A stretch of 64,000 nucleotides of DNA from Methylophaga sp. UBA3192 (lineage in GTDB: Bacteria; Pseudomonadota; Gammaproteobacteria; Nitrosococcales; Methylophagaceae): assembly GCA_002363955.1 (NCBI GenBank), contig DEXE01000007.1, forward strand, positions 62,001 through 126,000. Reading direction: 5' to 3'. This document shows positions 17,711 through 26,561 of the stretch, piece after piece. How positions within the stretch are numbered: position 1 is the stretch's first letter; each line of letters opens with the position of its first letter. Below the pieces are notes generated by a model. It ran no database searches. It was not told the DNA's origin and saw nothing but the letters and a program-made list of their open reading frames with translations. Both the position numbers and the translations under genes were made by a program.

Positions 17711-18640
17711 ATGACCGCTGACTATCAATCCATTTTGCATCAACAGGCTTCTGCCGGACTCGCAGAAAGCAGTAGTGATACCCATTATCTGATTCCATTA
17801 CCAAGTTATGGGGTGATAACGGTAAGCGGTGAAGAAGCTACAGGTTTTTTACAGAATTTACTGACAAATGATGTAAACCAACTCACTCAGCAGACATGTC
17901 AGATTTCAGCAATGTGTAATCCAAAAGGACGCCTGCTGGCACTTTTCCTGCTGATTAAAACACAAGAGAGTTATCAGTTAGTGTTACCCAGAAGCCAATG
18001 CGCTTTTCTGGCGCAAAGACTGCAGATGTTTAAATTACGCAGCAAAGTTGAGGTTGCAGATAGCAGTGAACAGTTATCCGTCTGTGCTTTATTGGGCAAT
18101 GCTCCGGTCGATCATGCCATTCCATTAACTGTACCGTCATCTGCTTTATTGATTCACTCAGCAGAACAAATGGGTTCCAGAATTGAAATTTTGCTGGACC
18201 AGGAATGGCAGCTTGCAGCAGAAGCCAGCTGGCATATTAGTGAAATTGAGGCAGGCATTCCGCTGATTGTGCCAGAAAGTCGCGAACTGTTTACGGCGCA
18301 ACAAGTTAACCTGGATTTAATTGGCGGTGTCAGTTTCCGTAAAGGCTGCTATCCGGGACAGGAAGTAGTCGCTCGCCTGCACTATCTGGGTGAACCAAAA
18401 CGTCGTTTGTTTCACGCTGTTGCAAACAAAGCTGACATTCCTGCGGTGGGTGAAACGGTTAACGATAAAGAAGGTGCGGTGGTCGGCCATATCGTCAGGG
18501 CTGTTCATGGCCATGATGACCAGTTATTACTGCAACTAAGTCTAAAACTGGAAGGTGCGGAACAACAGTTGTTTTTAAACGACGGGGCGCTGCTGGAACA
18601 GGTTCAAGCTTCTGCCCCGGCGAGGGAAGGGTTACTCTAG
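17711..18640 (+). CDS. ygfZ: Folate-binding iron-sulfur protein YgfZ
   Basis: YgfZ is a tetrahydrofolate-binding protein needed for the activity of some iron-sulfur enzymes such as MiaB. The 309-residue protein is related to the glycine cleavage T protein and carries the family signature KGCYPGQEVVARLHYLGEPKRRL, with the essential cysteine, in the C-terminal half. Length matches E. coli YgfZ. The stop lies a few bases past the stop of the convergent pilR gene, so the two genes overlap by nine bases. Confidence 0.94.
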   Translation: MTADYQSILHQQASAGLAESSSDTHYLIPLPSYGVITVSGEEATGFLQNLLTNDVNQLTQQTCQISAMCNPKGRLLALFLLIKTQESYQLVLPRSQCAFLAQRLQMFKLRSKVEVADSSEQLSVCALLGNAPVDHAIPLTVPSSALLIHSAEQMGSRIEILLDQEWQLAAEASWHISEIEAGIPLIVPESRELFTAQQVNLDLIGGVSFRKGCYPGQEVVARLHYLGEPKRRLFHAVANKADIPAVGETVNDKEGAVVGHIVRAVHGHDDQLLLQLSLKLEGAEQQLFLNDGALLEQVQASAPAREGLL

Positions 18641-19999
18641 ATCAAGCTTTTTAAGTTTATAGCGCAACGCCCGGAAAGTAATCCCTAAACGTTTTGCCGC
18701 AGCAGTTTTATTCCAGCGGGTTTCATTAAGTGCTTTTTCAATAATGGCCCGCTCCTGTTCTTCCAGATGACTTTCCAAGTCCTGATTCAGAGCGGGGGCA
18801 GATATAGATATACCTGTTTCAGGGATGGTAAAGGCGTTACCATTGGGTTGTGTTATAGCTGGCAGCATCAAATCCTCTGCCGAAATCCGTGTCCCCTCTG
18901 CCCAGGTCAACGCCCGCTCCAGCGTATTCTCCAGTTCACGAACGTTTCCCGGAAAGGGATATTGTTGCAAAGCCGTCATGGCTTCAGCCGTTAATGTAGT
19001 GACCGCAGAATGGGTTTTACCCGCCAGTTTTTTCAGGATATGTTCAGCTAACAATTGAATATCAGCCTGACGTTCTCTTAATGGCGGTACATGTAGTTCA
19101 ATGACATTCAGCCGATAGAATAAATCCTGGCGAAAGGTCCCTTTTTCGACGCATTCCGCCAGATTTTTATGCGTCGCCGATAAAATCCTGACATCGACAT
19201 TAATTTCATCATGACCACCTACCGGACGAATCGCTTTTTCCTGAATTGCCCTTAGCAGTTTGACTTGCATCATTAATGGTAAGTCAGCAACTTCATCGAG
19301 AAATAACGTGCCGCCATGTGCATGCTGGAATAATCCCTGTTTATCAGCAACAGCTCCGGTAAAAGCCCCTTTTTTGTGGCCAAAGAATTCGCTTTCTACC
19401 AACTCGTTGGGAATAGCGCCACAATTCACCGGCACAAATGCTTTTTCAGAGCGCGCTCCCAAATCATGAATTAATCTGGCCACCAATTCCTTACCCGTAC
19501 CGGATTCACCACTGATATAAACCGGTGCCTGACTTCGGGCCAATTTGGCCACTTTGCCACGCAGTTCACGCATCAGCTCCGTTTCACCCAGTAAACGGTC
19601 TCTGGATCGCCGTTCGATTTTATGGGGTCGATTAGGTGACAATTTTAATGCCGCTTCCACCAGTTCACGTAAAACCTGCAACTTCAAAGGTTTGGAAACA
19701 AAATCGAACGCACCGGACTTCAAAGCGGTCACGGCTAAATCCATATTGCCATAGGCTGTAATAACCGCAACGGGTAGGTCAGGATGACTTTCCTGGATTT
19801 TTTTGACCAGCTGTAATCCATCACCATCCGGTAATCGCATATCGGTGAAACATAAATCAAATGATTGCTGTGACAACAGTCTTTCCGCTTCTGCGATAGT
19901 TTCGGCCGAAACACAATCTATCGACATGCCAGACAAGGTCATTGACAGTAAATCAAGAATGTCTGGCTCATCATCGACAATCAACGCTTGTGGATTCAT
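18632..19999 (-). CDS. pilR: Sigma-54-dependent response regulator PilR
   Basis: PilR activates sigma-54 promoters, classically that of the type IV pilin gene. The 455-residue protein has a receiver domain (ALIVDDEPDILDLL, aspartate in CFTDMRLPDGDG), an AAA+ domain (Walker A GESGTGKE, the GAFTGA sigma-54 contact loop, Walker B GGTLFLDEVADL) and a C-terminal Fis-type helix-turn-helix (NKTAAAKRLGITFRALRYKLKKL). The chosen ATG at 19999 overlaps the pilS stop as ATGA; a longer in-frame start (20044) would run into pilS. No pilin gene is in the window. Confidence 0.94.
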   Translation of the reverse strand: MNPQALIVDDEPDILDLLSMTLSGMSIDCVSAETIAEAERLLSQQSFDLCFTDMRLPDGDGLQLVKKIQESHPDLPVAVITAYGNMDLAVTALKSGAFDFVSKPLKLQVLRELVEAALKLSPNRPHKIERRSRDRLLGETELMRELRGKVAKLARSQAPVYISGESGTGKELVARLIHDLGARSEKAFVPVNCGAIPNELVESEFFGHKKGAFTGAVADKQGLFQHAHGGTLFLDEVADLPLMMQVKLLRAIQEKAIRPVGGHDEINVDVRILSATHKNLAECVEKGTFRQDLFYRLNVIELHVPPLRERQADIQLLAEHILKKLAGKTHSAVTTLTAEAMTALQQYPFPGNVRELENTLERALTWAEGTRISAEDLMLPAITQPNGNAFTIPETGISISAPALNQDLESHLEEQERAIIEKALNETRWNKTAAAKRLGITFRALRYKLKKLDLE

Positions 20000-21591
20000 T
20001 GAATAAACTCTTGTCTTTGCATTGGATAACTGATTCTGAAACAACTACCGAACTCATGCAGATAGTTTAGTCTGGCTCCATTGGCCTGGCATAACTCACG
20101 GGCCAGGTACAGTCCCAACCCTGTTCCACCGCTCCGTTCAGAATGAAACGGCTCAAATAAATGTTGCATTGCCTGTGGGCTGACACCAGCACCATTATCA
20201 ATAACATCGATATTGATATCGTCGGCTTGCAGTGTGATACGGATTTCTACTGGCTGCTCCTGCTCTTTATCAGCATAGTGCCATGCATTATCAATCAAAT
20301 TCCACATCACCTGATGCAATTGTTCTTCATCAGTGCAAATACGTGCCAGCGGCACCGACGAAATCAACGCGATTTGCCGGGCCGGGATATGTTTTATTTC
20401 GCAATACTCTTCTACCAGTTTTTCCAGCCACGGACTCAATACCACTACGGTAGGCTCAACATTTTTACGCCGACTCATTTCTAAAATGGTTTCGATAATG
20501 CTGTTCATCCGGACACTATGTCGTTGAATGATTCCGGTAAGCTTGCTGACTGACGCATCATGACTTAACGATTCCGCCAGCAGCTCTCCGGCATGGCTGA
20601 TAGCACTCAAAGGATTACGAATCTCATGAGCGATGCTGGCTGTTAAACGTCCCAACGAAGCGAGTTTTAATTGCTGGGCTTGCTGTGCCAATGCCGTGGT
20701 ATTTTCGATAAACACCAAAACTTCTCCTGAATCAAGCTGCGTGGCTCGCGCTAATAATTCAGGTAAATCAGCCCTGGCCTGAAAAGGTTCAAAGGCATCC
20801 GGTAAATGTTGTTTCCAACGCCAGATCTGATCAGCCAGCTCCGGTACATATTGTTTTAGTAAAAACTGTGAGGGAGCATCTTCTATTCCCATATACTGAG
20901 CAGCAGATTGATTACAAAGTGTGACTTTTCCCTGCTCATCCAGAACCAAAACAGCCACCTGCATTCTGCTGATGATGTGTTGATTCAGGCTTGCCAGTTT
21001 ATTCAAATCCTGAGCTTGCTGTTCCGCCAGCAACTGGGATCGCTGCATGGTTCGTGAGAGCAGATGCGCCAAAAGCGCCGTAATAAAGAATATCGCCCCC
21101 AGCATACCGGCTTGAGCAAAATGGCTTTGACCTATCCCGGTCAATTCAGCATAAACCGCTTCAAGTAAAACCGATAAGGTCGCTATGGCTGCAATAAAAA
21201 CGGCCAGTCGGCCAGGAATCAGCGCACCACCTGCCACGACAACCACGACAAGTAGTGCCCCCAGACCACTTTGCAAACCGCCTGCCGCATGAATAATCAG
21301 CGCCAGCGCAATAATATCGATAATCAGCTGAATACTGCACTGCGTGACAAATATACCCCAGTGTCGACTGGAAAATATCATCAACAATACAGCAACCATC
21401 AGATAGGTCAGGCTGACATAATGATGTAATAAGGGATATTTATTCCCGATGAATTCCGGTGTTAACTCAAGGTAAAAAACCACAAACAGAATAGCTGCCA
21501 GAAATAAACGGTAGCCGGAAAAGAAGGTCAGCGCCCGCCAGGAAGCCTGATCCTGTTCTGATTTAGTGGTGGTGAAATATTCGCCAGCCAT
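19996..21591 (-). CDS. pilS: Sensor histidine kinase PilS
   Basis: The 531-residue protein has six N-terminal membrane segments within the first about 185 residues, a PAS domain (about 205-300, MQVAVLVLDEQGKVTLCNQSAAQYMGI), a HisKA domain with the histidine in TASIAHEIRNPLSAISHAGEL, and an ATPase domain (DNGAGVSPQAM, GGTGLGLYLARELC). This is the PilS layout, the partner of PilR, and the two genes overlap by four bases. In Pseudomonas PilS senses pilin in the membrane; that role is assumed here from homology only. Confidence 0.93.
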   Translation of the reverse strand: MAGEYFTTTKSEQDQASWRALTFFSGYRLFLAAILFVVFYLELTPEFIGNKYPLLHHYVSLTYLMVAVLLMIFSSRHWGIFVTQCSIQLIIDIIALALIIHAAGGLQSGLGALLVVVVVAGGALIPGRLAVFIAAIATLSVLLEAVYAELTGIGQSHFAQAGMLGAIFFITALLAHLLSRTMQRSQLLAEQQAQDLNKLASLNQHIISRMQVAVLVLDEQGKVTLCNQSAAQYMGIEDAPSQFLLKQYVPELADQIWRWKQHLPDAFEPFQARADLPELLARATQLDSGEVLVFIENTTALAQQAQQLKLASLGRLTASIAHEIRNPLSAISHAGELLAESLSHDASVSKLTGIIQRHSVRMNSIIETILEMSRRKNVEPTVVVLSPWLEKLVEEYCEIKHIPARQIALISSVPLARICTDEEQLHQVMWNLIDNAWHYADKEQEQPVEIRITLQADDINIDVIDNGAGVSPQAMQHLFEPFHSERSGGTGLGLYLARELCQANGARLNYLHEFGSCFRISYPMQRQEFIQ

Positions 21592-21809
21592 TATTTTTGG
21601 TGCTGATAAGCCTCAAGATGCTCGGTAGTACAAAAATAATGCTGATTTTTCTGTATTGCTTCCTGTTCTAACAAATGCAAGCCACATTGTTCACAGCGCA
21701 CCATTTTTTCTGTTTTCTCGATTCGCCTCTCATTTTTTATCTGCCGGTATAAATTCCGGAAAATGACATATAAAAGCAGGCCTATCGCCAGCAGGATCAA
21801 AATTCGCAT
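21591..21809 (-). CDS. Small PP0621-type membrane protein with zinc-ribbon-like motif
   Basis: The 72-residue protein has one N-terminal membrane segment (MRILILLAIGLLLYVIFRN), a basic charged linker and a C-terminal CEQCGLHL...HYFCTTEH motif suited to metal binding. It resembles the PP0621 family of short proteins found upstream of pilS in Pseudomonas and relatives. It overlaps the pilS start by one base, so it is the first gene of the unit PP0621-like-pilS-pilR. Its function is unknown. Confidence 0.85.
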   Translation of the reverse strand: MRILILLAIGLLLYVIFRNLYRQIKNERRIEKTEKMVRCEQCGLHLLEQEAIQKNQHYFCTTEHLEAYQHQK

Positions 21810-21820
21810 GGTTTACCTCA

Positions 21821-21853
21821 AAAAAAAGGGCATCCGATATAGGATACCCTTTC
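21821..21853 (-). terminator. Rho-independent terminator of typA
   Basis: The stem aagggcatcc / ggataccctt, with one unpaired base and a short loop, is followed on the minus strand by a run of eight or nine T. It lies about 45 bases past the typA stop and just upstream of the PP0621-like gene. Confidence 0.82.
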
Positions 21854-21898
21854 TTGTTCCGTTGGTGATACAGCCAGGGTATGAAAGATCAACCTGAC

Positions 21899-23731
21899 CT
21901 AACCGCGTGAAGCACGTTTGCGCTCATGTTCCAGCAGGAATTTCTTACGTACTCTGATGGATTTAGGAGTCACTTCCAGTAATTCATCATCACCGATAAA
22001 TTCCAGCGCCTGTTCCAAACTCATACGAATGGGTGGAACCAGTGTCACCGCTTCGTCAGAACCTGATGCACGCATGTTGGTTAATTGTTTACCCTTGAGA
22101 GGGTTGACCACCAAATCGTTATCACGTGAGTGAATACCAATCACCATGCCTTCATAGACTTCATCGCCATGGCCAATAAACATGCGCCCACGATCCTGCA
22201 AGTTAAAGATGGCAAATGCCACCGCTTTACCGACACCATTGGCAATCAAAACACCATTAATGCGTTTCCCAAAAGTGCCCGCTTTCACCGGTGCGTAGTG
22301 ATCAAATACGCTGTAAATCAAACCAGTACCTTGGGTAGCAGTTAAAAACTCAGTACGGAAACCAATCAAACCGCGTGACGGAATAATAAAGTCGAGACGC
22401 ACTCGGCCTTTACCATCTGGTGACATATCTTTTAGTTCGCCACCACGGGTACCCATTTTTTCCATCACAGTGCCTTGATGCGTGTCTTCCACATCAATAG
22501 TCACCGCTTCATAAGGTTCCTCTTTAACACCATCAACTTCACGAATAATAACCTCAGGACGGGAAACCCCCATCTCAAAACCTTCGCGACGCATATTTTC
22601 AATCAATACCGAAAGATGTAATTCACCCCGGCCAGAAACACGGAATTTATCCGGGTCATCGACCAGCTGTTCTACTTTCAATGCGACGTTATGAATTAAC
22701 TCACGATCCAGACGTTCTTTAATTTGACGAGTGGTGACAAATTTACCTTCTTTACCGGCAAACGGAGAATTGTTGACCTGGAAGGTCATCGTCACTGTCG
22801 GTTCATCAACGCTCAACGGGGGGAGCGCTTCCACAGCATTCGGATCACATAAAGTGTCAGAAATATTTAGCGGGTCCAGACCAGTAAACGCAATAATGTC
22901 GCCAGCATGTGCTTCTTCAACTTCTTCGCGACGTAACCCCATAAAGCCCATGACCTGCATCACTCGACCATTGCGTTTTTTGCCTTCCGGGTCAACGACT
23001 GTAACAGGGGTATTGGTTTTTACTTTGCCACGCTCAATGCGGCCGATACCGATAACACCGACATAGCTGTTGTAATCAAGCGAGGTAACCTGCATACGGA
23101 AAGGGCCATCCGCATCAACCGCTGGCGGACTAACCTTATCAACAACCAGTTGAAATAACGGTGTCATATCACCGTCACGAACGGTATCTTCCAGACCGGC
23201 AAAACCATTCAGGCCTGATGCATAAATGACATCAAAGTCTAACTGCTCGTCAGTGGCATCCAGATTGGCAAACAGATCAAACGTTTGATCCAAGACCCAG
23301 CCCGGACGAGCACTTGGTTTATCAATCTTGTTGATAACCACGATAGGCTTCAGACCCAAAGCTAATGCTTTTTGTGTGACAAAACGCGTTTGCGGCATAG
23401 GTCCTTCTGATGAATCAACCAGCAATAAGACTGAATCGACCATCGACAGAACGCGTTCAACTTCACCGCCAAAATCAGCATGGCCAGGTGTATCAACGAT
23501 ATTGATACGGTAGTCATTCCAGCGGATGGCTGTGTTTTTGGAGAGAATGGTAATACCACGCTCGCGTTCCAGATCGTTGGAGTCCATTACGCGTTCCTGT
23601 AACTCTTCATGTTCACTGAAGGTACCGGACTGACGCAGCAGCTGATCAACCAGGGTCGTTTTACCATGATCGACGTGGGCGATGATGGCGATGTTACGTA
23701 GTTTGTTTATATCTCTAGAATTATTACTCAT
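21899..23731 (-). CDS. typA: Translational GTPase TypA/BipA
   Basis: TypA is a ribosome-binding GTPase needed for growth at low temperature and under stress. The 610-residue protein starts INKLRNIAIIAHVDHGKTTL (G1), followed by DTPGHADFGGEVERVL and NKIDKPSARP, the EF-G-like domains and the TypA C-terminal domain (ending RVRKKFLLEHERKRASRG). Length is typical. It is a single-gene unit with its own terminator. Confidence 0.98.
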   Translation of the reverse strand: MSNNSRDINKLRNIAIIAHVDHGKTTLVDQLLRQSGTFSEHEELQERVMDSNDLERERGITILSKNTAIRWNDYRINIVDTPGHADFGGEVERVLSMVDSVLLLVDSSEGPMPQTRFVTQKALALGLKPIVVINKIDKPSARPGWVLDQTFDLFANLDATDEQLDFDVIYASGLNGFAGLEDTVRDGDMTPLFQLVVDKVSPPAVDADGPFRMQVTSLDYNSYVGVIGIGRIERGKVKTNTPVTVVDPEGKKRNGRVMQVMGFMGLRREEVEEAHAGDIIAFTGLDPLNISDTLCDPNAVEALPPLSVDEPTVTMTFQVNNSPFAGKEGKFVTTRQIKERLDRELIHNVALKVEQLVDDPDKFRVSGRGELHLSVLIENMRREGFEMGVSRPEVIIREVDGVKEEPYEAVTIDVEDTHQGTVMEKMGTRGGELKDMSPDGKGRVRLDFIIPSRGLIGFRTEFLTATQGTGLIYSVFDHYAPVKAGTFGKRINGVLIANGVGKAVAFAIFNLQDRGRMFIGHGDEVYEGMVIGIHSRDNDLVVNPLKGKQLTNMRASGSDEAVTLVPPIRMSLEQALEFIGDDELLEVTPKSIRVRKKFLLEHERKRASRG

Positions 23732-23795
23732 AAAATCAGTTCATTAAGGCATGTCTGGCATGCGCTGTTAAAAAATGTCCCGTTGGGGACCTCAA

Positions 23796-24590
23796 TCACT
23801 TCAGATTGTCCATCACAAACGGGGCAATACATTTTTGCAGATGAGCATGGATTGATAAGTTGCCGACAATAACGTGCCCTTTATCTAAAACCTTGTCACC
23901 GCCGGTAAAGTTCGTCACCGAACCACCCGCTTCTTCAACCAGCAATTTTCCTGCAGCCACATCCCAGTTTTCCAGGCCGATTTCCCAATAACCATCGACA
24001 CGTCCAGCAGCGACATACGCTAAATCAAGTGCTGCCGAACCGGCGCGACGAATATCCGCCACTTTTGGTAAAACCGCGGAAAACATCTGCATATAAGCAT
24101 CTAAATGTTGCGGATATTTGAAAGGAAAACCGGTGGCAATTAACGCGCCATTGAGATCTTTACGTTTACTGACACGTAAGCGACGGTCATTTAATTGAGC
24201 GCCTTCACCGCGACTGGCCGTAAATAATTCATCACGCATCGGGTCAAACACTACCGCATGTTCAATACGACCTTTGACCATCACAGCAATTGATACACAA
24301 TAATGCGGAAAACTATGCAGATAATTTGTCGTTCCATCCAATGGATCAATTATCCAGACCACATCATTTTGTCCGGTTTCACCGGACTCTTCTGCCATGA
24401 TGGCATGATCCGGATAAGATTTTTTAATCGTGTTAATGATTTCCTGTTCCGCCAGGCGGTCAACATCAGTCACAAAATCATTCAATCCCTTAGCGGTAAC
24501 CTCTAAATGATCGACATGTTGTAAAGAGCGCATAATCAGGCTACCTGCCTGACGAGCCGCACGTACGGCTATATTCAGCATCGGATGCAT
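23796..24590 (-). CDS. suhB: Inositol-1-monophosphatase family protein SuhB
   Basis: The 264-residue protein has both metal-binding motifs of the inositol monophosphatase family: WIIDPLDGTTNYLHSFPHYCVS and WDVAAGKLLVEEAGGSVTNF. In E. coli SuhB is also part of the ribosomal RNA antitermination complex, and the length (about 267 residues) and conservation match this branch. The gene is divergent from the Lpp-like lipoprotein gene across a 220-base AT-rich gap, which contains an imperfect inverted repeat gaaatagt-aaat-actattcc at 24629-24648. Confidence 0.95.
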   Translation of the reverse strand: MHPMLNIAVRAARQAGSLIMRSLQHVDHLEVTAKGLNDFVTDVDRLAEQEIINTIKKSYPDHAIMAEESGETGQNDVVWIIDPLDGTTNYLHSFPHYCVSIAVMVKGRIEHAVVFDPMRDELFTASRGEGAQLNDRRLRVSKRKDLNGALIATGFPFKYPQHLDAYMQMFSAVLPKVADIRRAGSAALDLAYVAAGRVDGYWEIGLENWDVAAGKLLVEEAGGSVTNFTGGDKVLDKGHVIVGNLSIHAHLQKCIAPFVMDNLK

Positions 24591-24813
24591 AGAACAAATT
24601 TTTCCAGAGCAAAAAAAAGAATGCGACAGAAATAGTAAATACTATTCCAGTCCAAAAAAAGAGAGCATAATTATAGCAACTATCGCCACCGATTCGCAGT
24701 TTAAATTTGTGGCAATAGACAGCAGAAATATTTCCTGCTAGCCTTTTGACAGGCCTGCATTTACAAACGAAATGGAAATGCTACCAACCCTAGTACACTT
24801 TAAGGAGATACAA

Positions 24814-25113
24814 ATGAAATCATTAGCTAAACTGAGCGCCGTTATCCTGCCTTTGGCATTACTGACTGCATGTGCAAATACTGCTGAAATGGAAGCATTA
24901 AAAGGTTCAGTAGAATCTGCACAATCAACAGCTGATTCTGCTTTAGTTGCAGCTCGCAACGCGCAAAGTACTGCTGATACTGCACAACGTACAGCTTCTG
25001 ACGCTGAACTGGCTGCAATGAATGCTCAAAAAGCGGCTGAAGATGCACAAGCACAAGTTGATGCTTGCTGTGCAAAAATCGACCGTATGTTTGAAAAAGC
25101 AATGAGCAAATAA
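24814..25113 (+). CDS. Lpp/OprI-like outer-membrane lipoprotein
   Basis: The 99-residue product has a lipoprotein signal peptide with lipobox LLTAC (cysteine at about residue 20) and a heptad-like, alanine-rich helix (AQSTADSALVAARNAQSTADTAQRTASDAE...) ending KAMSK. The C-terminal lysine is the residue that L,D-transpeptidases attach to peptidoglycan in E. coli Lpp. The start ATG at 24814 follows a strong AAGGAG; the in-frame ATG at 24772 has none. Two cysteines close to the C-terminus (DACCAK) are unusual and could allow disulfide bonds. A strong bidirectional terminator follows, and the next gene is a convergent L,D-transpeptidase. Confidence 0.88.
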   Translation: MKSLAKLSAVILPLALLTACANTAEMEALKGSVESAQSTADSALVAARNAQSTADTAQRTASDAELAAMNAQKAAEDAQAQVDACCAKIDRMFEKAMSK

Positions 25114-25141
25114 TCTAAACAATTATTTTCAAAGCTAAAAC

Positions 25142-25171
25142 AAAAAAGCCGGGATTTATCCCGGCTTTTTT
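25142..25171 (+). terminator. Bidirectional rho-independent terminator
   Basis: A perfect inverted repeat aaaaaagccggga-ttta-tcccggctttttt gives a GC-rich stem flanked by A-run and T-run. It can end both the lipoprotein gene (plus) and the L,D-transpeptidase gene (minus). Confidence 0.93.
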
Positions 25172-25193
25172 GATTCTGCCGTTTGCTGTTTTG

Positions 25194-26357
25194 TCAGAAC
25201 ATTTCTTCTGACAGATGCGCAGGCCAAACTGGAATACCTGCTGCTGCAGAAATTCTATCCGCCGCTTCACGCGCAGCTTGCAGACTATCAAACGGCCCTA
25301 CTACTACTTCATCAATCGCTTTATTTCTCAATGGCCAGAATTTGTCCTGCATATTCAATTCCTGTAATGCTTTGCGCATTTTCGCGCCGGTTTCCAACTT
25401 TAAACCGCCATGTACAAACCAGACATTATCAACAATCTTTTCTTCTTGCTGATTAAGCTGCTTAACGACACCATGCGTAGACATGACAATCTCTTCAGCA
25501 AAGGGCCAGTCCTGTTCTGATAACACGGAATCCTGTGCATCCAATACGGCCATCACCATGGGGGTCATATTACCGCTCACTCCATCATACATTTCAGGAA
25601 TCGGCTTATGCGCTTCCAGATATAGCTTGCCGTTAGACAGGGCAGCTTTATAAGGATGATGAATAATATTCACTTGGGTGTTTAATGAGACCAGGCTATA
25701 CAAATGTTCAATATCTTCCGGATACAAACGAATACAACCGCTACTGACTCGTAAACCAACCCCGTATGGTTTGGCAGTACCATGAATCAAATAGCTTGGA
25801 TTGGATAAACGTATAGCGCGTGTGCCAAGAGGATTATCCGGGCCAGGAGGTACAACTGCTGGCAGGATATCGCCCTCTGCCGCATGTTCTCTACGTACAG
25901 ATTCTGGTGGTGTCCATGAAGGATTTTCACGCTTTTGAATAATAGATAGCTTACCTAAAGGCGTGTCCCGGCCTTCACGGCCAATACCGATTGGGTGAGT
26001 GATGACTTGTTGTGCTTGATTGGCCTGTTTCGGCGGAAAATAAAATAATCGCATTTCCGGAATATTGATCACGACACCTTTTTGGGGAGCATCAGGCAGA
26101 ATGAATCTGTTCGGTATCAATACCGGTTGATTATCGCCTGGCAACCAGGGATCCAGATTTGGATTCGCCGCAACCATATCGGTGTAACCCATATCAAATT
26201 TACGACCAATATCCAGTAAAGTATCTTCGTGTCGACTGTAAACTACGAGGTTGTGTCCGATGACACGGGTTTCCTCATCATGCAATTCAAAGGTGGTTGC
26301 ACCGACTGGCAATACTAATAAACTAGTGGCCAAACCGATAAATAAACGACTAATCAT
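25194..26357 (-). CDS. L,D-transpeptidase with LysM domain (ErfK/YbiS/YcfS/YnhG type)
   Basis: The 387-residue periplasmic enzyme has a signal peptide (MISRLFIGLATSLLVLPVGA), a LysM-like peptidoglycan-binding region (about 35-88, VYSRHEDTLLDIGRKFDMGYTDMVAANPNLDP) and a YkuD catalytic domain with the motif HGTAKPYGVGLRVSSGCIRLYPED, containing the active-site histidine and cysteine. The C-terminal part (VWFVHGGLKLETGAKM...VVVGPFDSLQAAREAADRI) looks like a SPOR-type fold. Enzymes of this kind attach Lpp to peptidoglycan or form 3-3 cross-links. The neighbouring Lpp-like gene makes the first role attractive, which is inference. Confidence 0.92.
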   Translation of the reverse strand: MISRLFIGLATSLLVLPVGATTFELHDEETRVIGHNLVVYSRHEDTLLDIGRKFDMGYTDMVAANPNLDPWLPGDNQPVLIPNRFILPDAPQKGVVINIPEMRLFYFPPKQANQAQQVITHPIGIGREGRDTPLGKLSIIQKRENPSWTPPESVRREHAAEGDILPAVVPPGPDNPLGTRAIRLSNPSYLIHGTAKPYGVGLRVSSGCIRLYPEDIEHLYSLVSLNTQVNIIHHPYKAALSNGKLYLEAHKPIPEMYDGVSGNMTPMVMAVLDAQDSVLSEQDWPFAEEIVMSTHGVVKQLNQQEEKIVDNVWFVHGGLKLETGAKMRKALQELNMQDKFWPLRNKAIDEVVVGPFDSLQAAREAADRISAAAGIPVWPAHLSEEMF

Positions 26358-26561
26358 TACAAACCTATAGAGTTAAGGGTGAATAAACAGCAGCTATTGT
26401 ACAATGTTCCATGACAAGTGTTACTACTGAGGAATGTTGAACAAAAAAAGTAGCCTTCATTAGTGACACTGAAAGATAAACTGTCCGTGGTGATGCTTTG
26501 CCAAGTTAAACAGTCTACAATCGCAGGCTGTAATTTTTTGTTTTGATACAGATAGAAGCCA

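Noticed and set aside
24591..24813. Promoter of the Lpp-like gene at ttgaca near 24746
   Set aside because: A ttgaca is present but no acceptable -10 box lies at the right spacing, so it was not listed.
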